The notes below the pieces were generated by a model. That model ran no database searches. It saw only the letters and a program-made list of their open reading frames with translations, and was not told where the DNA came from. A program made the position numbers and the translations under genes. Positions 1 through 5,993 of a stretch of DNA of 12,568 nucleotides are shown here, one piece after another (positions within the stretch are counted from its first letter, which is position 1; every line of letters begins with the position of its first letter). The stretch lies in NCBI GenBank assembly GCA_017618625.1, contig JAFZTV010000052.1, positions 1-12,568 on the forward strand, written 5' to 3'. This DNA comes from Bacteroidales bacterium (GTDB lineage: Bacteria > Bacteroidota > Bacteroidia > Bacteroidales > P3).

Positions 1-70
1 ATGTTGATATGTTGATATGTTGATACGTTGATATGTTGATATGTTGATACGTTGATATGTTGATATGTTT
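1..70. repeat. 8-bp tandem repeat (ATGTTGAT/ACGTTGAT)
   Basis: Eight head-to-tail 8-bp units, ATGTTGAT with an ACGTTGAT variant at units 4 and 7, run from the window edge to base 64, followed by a broken unit. The array lies just downstream of the gltX stop. The same units recur at 2723-2754 upstream of the glycosyltransferase gene, so this copy probably belongs to the leader or spacer of a further minus-strand gene outside the window. Its function is unknown; a slippage-prone intergenic repeat is the minimal reading. Confidence 0.95.
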
Positions 71-99
71 AATTGTGATCTGTGACCAGAAACAGACCG

Positions 100-1635
100 T
101 TACTCACCTAGCTCTCCGATAGTTTCCACTGCTTTCTTCAGACGTTTCACCGTTTCGTCCTTGCCTATCACCATCACGAAGGTCAGCAAATCTGGCCCTA
201 CGGTCTTGCCTATCAAGGCGATGCGGAACGAGTTCATAATCTGCCCCATATTGAACTGGTTGGCCACGATATAGTCGTCGAGTATCGCCTTGTGGAGCGC
301 GTCGTGTTCAAACGGTACGGTGTCGAGTATATCGAGTATCTTGTTCATGTGGCTGGTCATACCGGGCTTCCAGCGTTTCTTGAGGTCTGCTGGGTTGTAT
401 TCCGTCGGTGCCTCGAAGAAATAGCTGGTGGTCTCCCAAAGCTCCGACGGGAAGTTGATGCGGTTCTTCATCATGGCGCACACCTGCTCTACATACTCGT
501 CGCTTGCGCTCACTCCGTGTTCCGCCAGTTGGGGTTTGAGGTATTCGGCAAATTGCTTGTCCGAAAGCATCTGCATGTATTCGTGGTTGAACCACTTCGA
601 CTTCTCGACGTTGAACTTGGCTCCGCTTTTGCTTATGTGACTGATGTCGAACGCTTTTATCAGCTCGTCCATCGAGAAAATCTCCTGCTCGGTGCCGGGA
701 TTCCAACCCAGCAGAGCCAGCATATTCACCACCGCACCGGGCAGATAGCCTTTCTCCCTGTATCCCGACGACAGTTCGCCGCTCTGCGGGTCGTGCCAGT
801 CGAGCGGGAACACGGGGAATCCAAGACGGTCGCCGTCGCGCTTGCTGAGTTTGCCGTTGCCTTCAGGTTTGAGCAGCAGCGGCAGGTGGGCGAACTGCGG
901 CATCGTCTCCTCCCATCCGAAAGCGCGGTAGAGCATCACGTGAAGCGGTGCGCTGGGCAGCCACTCCTCCCCTCTTATCACATGGCTTACTTCCATCAGA
1001 TGGTCGTCGACGATGTTGGCCAGATGATATGTCGGCATCCCGTCGCTCTTGAAGAGCACCTTGTCGTCCAACAAGTTGGAGTTCATAGTGACATCGCCGC
1101 GTATAAGGTCGTGAACGGTTATATCGATATTCTCCGGAAATTTGAAACGCACCACATACTGCTCGCCGTTTTCTATGCGACGTTTCACCTCGTCTGCCGG
1201 CAGCGTGAGCGAGTTTTCCATCCCGCCGCGTGTGTGGCAGTCATACTGGAAGGTCTTTTTCTGTGCCTCGCACTCTTTGCGTTTGGCGTCGAGCGCCTGC
1301 GGTGTGTCGAAGGCATAGTAGGCCCAGCCGTCGTTCAGCAGCTGGTCGGCATACTGCTTGTAGAGCGGCTTGCGGTCACTCTGGCGATAGGGGCCGTAGG
1401 CGCCTCCCACGTGTACTCCCTCGTCAAACTCGATGCCCAACCACGTGAGAGCCTCGATTATATAGTCTTCCGCTCCGGGCACAAAGCGTGTTTGGTCGGT
1501 ATCCTCGATACGCAGTATCATCGTGCCGCCCTTCTGGCGGGCGAAGAGATAGTTGTATAAAGCTGTGCGTACGCCGCCAATATGCAAAGGTCCCGTAGGA
1601 CTGGGCGCAAATCTTACTCTTACTTGTCGTTCCAT
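100..1635 (-). CDS. gltX: Glutamyl-tRNA synthetase
   Basis: Class I aminoacyl-tRNA synthetase that charges tRNA-Glu with glutamate in the cytoplasm. The 511-residue product has the usual family length. Visible motifs are the HIGH signature as [11 protein letters not shown] (residues 11-21), the RIEDTD segment (42-47), the [11 protein letters not shown] segment (218-228) and the KMSKS loop as KLSKR (262-266), followed by the C-terminal anticodon-binding region. The start is ATG at 1633-1635, immediately before the conserved [10 protein letters not shown]. The gene is last in a minus-strand run after the GT2 gene but has its own promoter (-7 TACATTTG at 1672-1679). Its predicted leader of about 30 nt consists almost entirely of 7-bp repeats. 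Nothing suggests damage. Whether it is discriminating or non-discriminating (also charging tRNA-Gln) cannot be read from the sequence. Confidence 0.98.
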   Translation of the reverse strand: MERQVRVRFAPSPTGPLHIGGVRTALYNYLFARQKGGTMILRIEDTDQTRFVPGAEDYIIEALTWLGIEFDEGVHVGGAYGPYRQSDRKPLYKQYADQLLNDGWAYYAFDTPQALDAKRKECEAQKKTFQYDCHTRGGMENSLTLPADEVKRRIENGEQYVVRFKFPENIDITVHDLIRGDVTMNSNLLDDKVLFKSDGMPTYHLANIVDDHLMEVSHVIRGEEWLPSAPLHVMLYRAFGWEETMPQFAHLPLLLKPEGNGKLSKRDGDRLGFPVFPLDWHDPQSGELSSGYREKGYLPGAVVNMLALLGWNPGTEQEIFSMDELIKAFDISHISKSGAKFNVEKSKWFNHEYMQMLSDKQFAEYLKPQLAEHGVSASDEYVEQVCAMMKNRINFPSELWETTSYFFEAPTEYNPADLKKRWKPGMTSHMNKILDILDTVPFEHDALHKAILDDYIVANQFNMGQIMNSFRIALIGKTVGPDLLTFVMVIGKDETVKRLKKAVETIGELGE

Positions 1636-1641
1636 TTATTA

Positions 1642-1669
1642 GTGATTGGTGATTGGTGATTAGTGATTA
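1642..1669. repeat. 7-bp tandem repeat in gltX leader
   Basis: Four direct 7-bp units GTGATTG, GTGATTG, GTGATTA, GTGATTA (plus strand; CAATCAC/TAATCAC in the mRNA sense). They lie between the predicted gltX transcription start (about 1665) and its start codon at 1635, so almost the entire 5' leader is repeat. Confidence 0.9.
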
Positions 1670-1671
1670 GA

Positions 1672-1703
1672 CAAATGTATATGTTAACAACTTGAAACTC
1701 AAA
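1672..1703 (-). promoter_or_regulatory. gltX promoter
   Basis: On the minus strand TACATTTG (1672-1679) matches the Bacteroidetes -7 consensus TAnnTTTG. A TTTTG -33-like box at 1700-1704 lies 20 bp upstream and overlaps the stop codon of the GT2 gene. Start would be near 1665, about 30 nt before the ATG. Confidence 0.65.
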
Positions 1704-2697
1704 ACTCAGAAAAATGTTTCTTCCCTTTTATATAATAATCCACTATCAGCATGCGAGATTGCTGCCTGCTACCCGATAATCGCTCGGTGCGAGCACGCTT
1801 CTTCTTCAGCTGCGGGAGCAACTTGAAGAAATCCCTGTGTGCACGTCCTACGGCGAGGAAGTCCTTGGGGTTGCCGTCGGCCAAAAATTTCAATGCGGCA
1901 ATCCAGTCGAGGGGAAACCTCAACAATACGACCGGCAGCAATCTCCCGTCAGGCAGGTTCTTATAGAGCATCGAGAGGTTGTTGCGGAAGTTCAGGTAGG
2001 TCTTCTTCGGCGAACTCTTGGGCAGTGTGCCGCCTCCCAGATGATAGGCCACCGATCTCGGACAGCTCATCACCCTATATCCGGCGTTGCGCACCCTCCA
2101 GCAGAAGTCTATCTCCTCCATGTGGGCGAAAAAGTCGCCGTCGAGTCCTCCCAGCTCCTTCCACACCGATGCTCTCACAAACATAGCCGCACCTGTTGCC
2201 CACATCACGTCACACTCGTCGTCATACTGCCCGTGGTCTTTCTCGAGGGTGTTGAACACACGGCCTCTGCAGTAGGGATAGCCGAAATCGTCTATAAACC
2301 CACCCGACGCGCCGGCGTATTCGAAGGTGTCGCGCTGGGTGTCCATCAGCAGTTTAGGCTGGCACACAGCCACATCCGGCTCCTTCTCAAACAATTCCGT
2401 TATAGGTTCTATCCAACCATGAGTCACCTCCACGTCGTCGTTGAGCAGCACGAAGCAGTCGGCTTCCAGCTGCGCCAGCGCCCTGTTATATCCTTCGGCG
2501 AAGCCATAGTTCTTGTCGAGTCGTATTATCTGTATCGATGGATAGTTCTCTTCGACAAACGCCAGCGAGTCGTCGGTCGAGCCGTTGTCGGCTATGACCA
2601 CAAAGGCGTCGCCTGTGGTGTGTTCCACCACCGACGGCAGGTAGCGCTCCAGCATCGAGCGTCCATTCCAGTTAAGTATGACTACGGCGGTTTTCAA
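1699..2697 (-). CDS. Glycosyltransferase family 2
   Basis: Predicted GT-A fold glycosyltransferase (GT2, rhamnosyltransferase-like subgroup) that would transfer a sugar from a nucleotide donor to a surface polysaccharide or lipid-linked acceptor. The product has 332 residues. The N-terminal nucleotide-binding strand is VVILNWNG (5-12), followed by IADNGSTDDS (35-44), the metal-binding NDD (86-88, in FVLLNDDVEV) and the conserved MEEIDFCWR acceptor/base motif (193-201). No transmembrane segment is obvious. The start codon must be TTG (2695-2697): an in-frame TAA lies about 8 codons upstream with no ATG or GTG between, and translation from TTG gives the family's standard start MKTAVVILNWNG. It probably shares an mRNA with the upstream acyltransferase gene (90-bp gap with no clear -7 box). 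The sugar and acceptor cannot be inferred. Confidence 0.93.
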   Translation of the reverse strand: MKTAVVILNWNGRSMLERYLPSVVEHTTGDAFVVIADNGSTDDSLAFVEENYPSIQIIRLDKNYGFAEGYNRALAQLEADCFVLLNDDVEVTHGWIEPITELFEKEPDVAVCQPKLLMDTQRDTFEYAGASGGFIDDFGYPYCRGRVFNTLEKDHGQYDDECDVMWATGAAMFVRASVWKELGGLDGDFFAHMEEIDFCWRVRNAGYRVMSCPRSVAYHLGGGTLPKSSPKKTYLNFRNNLSMLYKNLPDGRLLPVVLLRFPLDWIAALKFLADGNPKDFLAVGRAHRDFFKLLPQLKKKRARTERLSGSRQQSRMLIVDYYIKGKKHFSEF

Positions 2698-2722
2698 GAT
2701 TACGGTTTCGTTGATAAGTTAT

Positions 2723-2754
2723 TCGTTGATATGTTGATACGTTGATATGTTGAT
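2723..2754. repeat. 8-bp tandem repeat, second copy
   Basis: Four units of the ATGTTGAT/ACGTTGAT family seen at 1-64, plus an isolated CGTTGAT at 2709-2715. It lies in the 90-bp gap between the acyltransferase stop (2788) and the TTG start of the glycosyltransferase (2697), so it is transcribed in the GT2 leader. Confidence 0.9.
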
Positions 2755-2787
2755 AGGTTTGATTATTTCAATTCGCAATTTCAATTT

Positions 2788-3642
2788 TCACTTTTCAATC
2801 TTCAATTTCCACCTCCTGTGGCTCCAGAGCCAGTATTGCGGGTTTTCTTTTATCGTCTTCTCCAGCCGTGCGGCGTAGCGGCGCGTGATGTCGCCGTCCT
2901 TCTCCTCCTGCGGCTTCAGGGCGAGCGGCTCGAAAGTCACCTCGTAGTAGCCGCGGCGCACCCTCCTGACACTATAGTAGAACACCGGATAGTCGTATTT
3001 CTTTGCAAAGTGTTCCGAGCCGAATATGAAGGCGGTCTCCTGGTTGAGGAACCGCGTCCAGAGACATTTGTTACGGTTGCTGGGCGACTGGTCGCCAAGC
3101 ATCATATACGCCACCGGCACCTGGTATTTGTCGTAGTATGCCATCACCTGACGCACATCCGTGGCATCCACAATCTCCGTTCCGTAGCGGGCACGTTTCT
3201 GCGTGAGTAGCCGTCCGAAAGGTTTCTGCACTATATGCTTGCCCACCCCGATTCCGTGGTGCAGCAGCTGGAAGTTGAGCGATGCAATCATCATCTCCCA
3301 GTTGTTGTAGTGCGACGACATGAGAATCACGCTGCGTCCCGCCTCATAGTATGGCCTCAGCAGCTCCCCGTTCACCACACGGTAGTGTTCCAGCAGCTGT
3401 CTCGGTGTGGCGCGCAACCCCCATACGCCCTCGGCCAGCAGGTTGCAGATATGGCGGTAGTAGGCCTTTTCGAGCTTCACTATCTCCTTCGCGCTTTTCT
3501 CAGGGAAGGACTTGGTCAGGTTCGTCCTCGTCACCTTGCGGCGATAACGCACCACGTAATACACCACCGGATAGACCAAATCGCCCAGCAGGTAGAGCAC
3601 CCACAGAGGCAACCACGCCAGCGGCGTAATCAAACAGTACAT
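2788..3642 (-). CDS. LpxL/HtrB-like lysophospholipid acyltransferase
   Basis: Inner-membrane acyltransferase of the lipid A biosynthesis (LpxL/LpxM) family, which moves an acyl chain from acyl-ACP to a lipid A precursor or a related lipid. From ATG at 3640-3642 the product has 284 residues. An N-terminal hydrophobic anchor (residues 1-31) is followed by the basic RYRRKVTRTNL. The catalytic H-x4-E motif is HYNNWE (H111, E116), followed by GDQS (183-186) and the typical C-terminal YWLWSHRRWK. An open frame extends 14 codons further to a TTG at 3684, but that extension is polar, not hydrophobic, so the ATG is preferred. It sits between the GWxTD gene and GT2, probably in one transcript, which suggests an envelope lipid or glycolipid role. 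The exact substrate is not determinable. Confidence 0.93.
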   Translation of the reverse strand: MYCLITPLAWLPLWVLYLLGDLVYPVVYYVVRYRRKVTRTNLTKSFPEKSAKEIVKLEKAYYRHICNLLAEGVWGLRATPRQLLEHYRVVNGELLRPYYEAGRSVILMSSHYNNWEMMIASLNFQLLHHGIGVGKHIVQKPFGRLLTQKRARYGTEIVDATDVRQVMAYYDKYQVPVAYMMLGDQSPSNRNKCLWTRFLNQETAFIFGSEHFAKKYDYPVFYYSVRRVRRGYYEVTFEPLALKPQEEKDGDITRRYAARLEKTIKENPQYWLWSHRRWKLKIEK

Positions 3643-3665
3643 TATGAATTTAGCGCGAATCAAGT

Positions 3666-3682
3666 GCGTGCCCGCACAGGGC
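3666..3682. repeat. GCCC-n5-GGGC hairpin, dispersed copy
   Basis: GCGTGCCCGCACAGGGC forms a small GC hairpin (GCCC/GGGC stem, loop GCACA). It lies 24-40 nt upstream of the acyltransferase ATG. It matches 15 of 17 positions of the minus-strand repeat at 5925-5941 downstream of the kinase gene. Confidence 0.6.
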
Positions 3683-3714
3683 AATTTATTTCAGAATTCA
3701 AGTTTCATTTTTCA

Positions 3715-3742
3715 ATTCACCATTCACCATTCACAATTCAAT
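3715..3742. repeat. 7-bp tandem repeat over GWxTD stop codon
   Basis: Four units of ATTCACC, ATTCACC, ATTCACA and a degenerate ATTCAAT (plus strand). The last unit includes the stop codon of the GWxTD gene (3738-3740). The array therefore marks the junction of the GWxTD and acyltransferase genes. Confidence 0.85.
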
Positions 3743-5243
3743 ACCCTCTCTCAAACTGCTCTCCCACTTCGCCCACTACGTTCTCGGGCAGCTGCTGCTG
3801 GCTCAGGCGGCGCTCCCACATAGCCTCCTGCGTCTCGCCCTTGGCGTTGGAGTTGAGAAGACGGTAGTAGCCCGAGCGGAACTCGTCCCAGAACAGGAAC
3901 ACCCTGTTCGGCGAGTCGGTGGGCATATAGTTGTAGCGCCACAGCTGGTAAGGAAGGTAGTATATATGGCCCTGCGATGCAGCCATCCCTGCGAGGTCCG
4001 AGTGTATGGCCGACCCCACGTCGAGGCGGCGGGTCGAGACGAAGTTCTTCTCGTCGCGTATGTAGTCCGGCGGGCCGTACTGCAGATACACCCTGCCGCG
4101 GTCCGTGCGGTAGCCCGGCGTGCGTGGATACGAATAGTGAGCATCAACATACTCCAGCCACCCCCTGTATTCGTCCCATCTCATCTCAGCCTGCTCCCCG
4201 TGGCGTTTGTCCCAGAACTTGTAGAGGAACGCCTGTTTCTCGACGATGTTGTCGTTCTTCTTTATCACCTCGCGTATAAACGACATCTCCTCGTCCGACG
4301 CCAGCGGATAGAGCGCGTCCAGGTAATAGTTCAGCTTGTTCTCGTCGGTTATGCGGCTTGCAAACGTCCCGGCATACATGCTCGGCTCGTCATTGTTCAC
4401 CACCGACGGCTTCGTCCTGTGGAACGGCAGCCGCTTGTACAGCAGGTTCTCGTTGTTCCTGTCGTGTATCTCGACCACCAGGTTATAGTCGCCCGACGGC
4501 AACAGGCTCACATCCAGCGGACTGATAACCCTCACCAGGTTCTTCGCCTCGTGCCGTGTTTCGCTCCCCACGTTAGGCATCCTGCGGCCCGTAGCCCTCT
4601 CCTCCACAAACATATAGCAGGCAAACGGCTTGCTGAACACCTCCTTCTTGATGTTATACACCTCGTAATACACGTTCAGCACGTCCATGTTCGACGGAAT
4701 CTCGTCGTCGACATACGGCTCCATGTCGTAGCCGCCCCTCGACAGTATGTTCTCCTTCGTCGTCGGCGTCACCGTTGACATCAGCTGCAGCGACGACATC
4801 GACGCCTGCCTCTTGGCATAGTTCACGTTCACACGCTGCAGCAGGCTGGTCCCGCCGTCGTCTTTCGCCTTGTCGCTCAGCGACAGCTCCAGGTTGTAAA
4901 TCCCGTTCTTCAGCCCCACACGCTGCACATCCAGGAATGAGAAATGGTTGTCATCCGCGCTGGCCGTCGAAGGCGACTTCAGGTCATACTTCTTCGCATA
5001 CACAATCTCGTCGCCCGACTTATACACCATCGTCACCTCCACCGTGCCGCGGTAGCGCCCGTCATCGCCTTTCACAAAGGTCAGCGACGAAGCGTCGAAC
5101 AGCAGGTACGACTCCACATACGGCTGGTCGTCCTCGGGCAGATAGAAAGTCGAATAGCTGAACACGGCGCTCAAGCTGCGTCCCTGACCCCATACCGGCG
5201 CCACCAGCGCCACCAGCATCAATGCAAAAATTATCTTTCTCAT
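3738..5243 (-). CDS. GWxTD domain-containing exported protein
   Basis: The product has 501 residues from ATG (5241-5243). It starts with a signal peptide (MRKIIFALMLVALVAPVWGQ) that has no lipobox cysteine, so it is probably periplasmic. The middle is a beta-rich region of unknown role. The C-terminal part carries the GWxTD signature as GYRTDRGRVYLQYGPPD (about 377-393; Tyr replaces the Trp), preceded by the usual EMRWDEYRGWLEYVDAHYSY segment. The family is recurrent in Bacteroidetes and, as far as I know, has no established biochemical function. A TTG 10 codons upstream would extend the frame but would spoil the signal peptide. It is the first gene of the minus-strand GWxTD-acyltransferase-GT2 block, so an envelope role is inferred from context only. 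Confidence 0.9.
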   Translation of the reverse strand: MRKIIFALMLVALVAPVWGQGRSLSAVFSYSTFYLPEDDQPYVESYLLFDASSLTFVKGDDGRYRGTVEVTMVYKSGDEIVYAKKYDLKSPSTASADDNHFSFLDVQRVGLKNGIYNLELSLSDKAKDDGGTSLLQRVNVNYAKRQASMSSLQLMSTVTPTTKENILSRGGYDMEPYVDDEIPSNMDVLNVYYEVYNIKKEVFSKPFACYMFVEERATGRRMPNVGSETRHEAKNLVRVISPLDVSLLPSGDYNLVVEIHDRNNENLLYKRLPFHRTKPSVVNNDEPSMYAGTFASRITDENKLNYYLDALYPLASDEEMSFIREVIKKNDNIVEKQAFLYKFWDKRHGEQAEMRWDEYRGWLEYVDAHYSYPRTPGYRTDRGRVYLQYGPPDYIRDEKNFVSTRRLDVGSAIHSDLAGMAASQGHIYYLPYQLWRYNYMPTDSPNRVFLFWDEFRSGYYRLLNSNAKGETQEAMWERRLSQQQLPENVVGEVGEQFERGY

Positions 5244-5346
5244 GTTTTTTACAATTATAACTAATAAACGCAAACCGCCCCGTTATATTGCGTCACATTC
5301 ACAAATCATTGCTTTGTAGCTGAATATCAACACGCATTTCGCCCAC
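5244..5346. other. Leader of the GWxTD gene
   Basis: About 100 bp between the GWxTD start codon and the first phased array. On the minus strand TATAATTG lies just upstream of the ATG and is a one-mismatch version of the -7 consensus, too close to the start codon to be convincing. No strong promoter was seen. Confidence 0.3.
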
Positions 5347-5601
5347 AATCCTTTTACCTTTCACCTACTTTTCGTTTACATTTCTTTTACCTTTCTTTTA
5401 CTTTTCTCCTACTTTTCGTTTACATTTCTTTTACTTTTGTTATACTTTTCACCTACTTTTCTTTTACTTTTCTTTTACTTTTCTTTTACTTTTGTCCTAC
5501 TTTTCACCCACATTTTATTTATACAGACCCTATACAGACCCAATACAAACCCTATACAAACCCTACACCGCGCCTACCCTGCGCCTACCCTGCGCCCACC
5601 G
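5347..5601. repeat. 11-bp-period phased tandem array A
   Basis: Successive units of exactly 11 bp end in TAC/CAC: CTTTCACCTAC, TTTTCGTTTAC, ATTTCTTTTAC, TTTTCTCCTAC, TTTTCTTTTAC and so on. About fifteen run without a register slip from 5347 to 5511. A 13-bp unit (5512-5524) follows, and then seven more 11-bp units of different composition (AGACCCTATAC, AAACCCTATAC, TGCGCCTACCC). On the minus strand each AT-rich unit reads GTAnnnGAAAA. The array lies about 105-360 bp upstream of the GWxTD start. Because 11 is not a multiple of 3 and the unit sequences vary, it is not coding. Confidence 0.9.
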
Positions 5602-5671
5602 TGGTTTTGCCGTCGTTCGTTTTGCTAATTTGCAACCACCCCATGTCTTTCAGCCGCACAACTAGGCGCCC

Positions 5672-5803
5672 GGTGCTTTCTGCCTGCTTTCTAGGTGCTC
5701 TCTACCTGCTCCAAAAGTGCATAACAACTGCTACAAAAGTAGGACTATGCTAAGACAAATGCAGGAGCCAGGTAGGAGAAAAGTTGGACACTGGTAGAAG
5801 AAA
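5672..5803. repeat. 11-bp-period phased array B
   Basis: Twelve consecutive 11-bp units keep a common core at positions 2-5: GGTGCTTTCTG, CCTGCTTTCTA, GGTGCTCTCTA, CCTGCTCCAAA, AGTGCATAACA, ACTGCTACAAA, AGTAGGACTAT, GCTAAGACAAA, TGCAGGAGCCA, GGTAGGAGAAA, AGTTGGACACT, GGTAGAAGAAA. The 11-mer GTAGGAGAAAA (5772-5782) is the exact reverse complement of a unit in array A (5402-5412). The array is non-coding and lies between the kinase stop and array A. Confidence 0.75.
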
Positions 5804-5829
5804 ACCACAAAACAATCAGGAGCCGCCTC

Positions 5830-5868
5830 CGTCCCCAACTGGGACGACCCTAGGAGAAATCGGGGACG
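5830..5868. other. Inverted repeat with two alternative pairings
   Basis: CGTCCC (5830-5835) can pair with GGGACG (5841-5846) across a 5-nt loop. Alternatively CGTCCCC (5830-5836) can pair with GGGGACG (5862-5868). It lies about 130-160 bp past the kinase stop in the transcript sense. No U-run follows, so a terminator is not claimed. Confidence 0.45.
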
Positions 5869-5919
5869 AAACCAATTCCGCACCGCCCCCAACCCATCAT
5901 ACATCAACACCTAAAAATA

Positions 5920-5990
5920 CTATCGCCCCGTTCGGGCACGCAAAAAAAACTATCGCCCCGTGCGGGCACAAAATCATCACCCCGTGCGGA
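5920..5990 (-). repeat. Triplicated GC hairpin/T-run unit after kinase gene
   Basis: In the kinase sense the unit is GCCCGnACGGGGCGATAG followed by a T-run. Copies centre at about 5980 (degenerate), 5960 (then 8 T) and 5930 (then TATTTTT); the last two are spaced exactly 30 bp. Each full copy can form GCCC-n5-GGGC followed by U-rich RNA, so the set resembles tandem intrinsic terminators for the kinase transcript. The kinase's own final codons contain the same GGCGATAG (5999-6006), so the unit may have been copied out of or into the gene end. Confidence 0.65.
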
Positions 5991-5993
5991 CAG

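Noticed and set aside
292..1560. 422-codon plus-strand open frame opposite gltX
   Set aside because: It is the antisense shadow of an unambiguous glutamyl-tRNA synthetase; the translated product has no recognisable domain.
1837..2745. 302-codon plus-strand open frame opposite the glycosyltransferase
   Set aside because: Antisense shadow of a clear GT2 gene in GC-rich DNA; no motifs.
5437..5628. 63-codon frame in the 11-bp array
   Set aside because: Composition follows the repeat (Phe/Leu-rich, then Pro/Thr); no initiation context.
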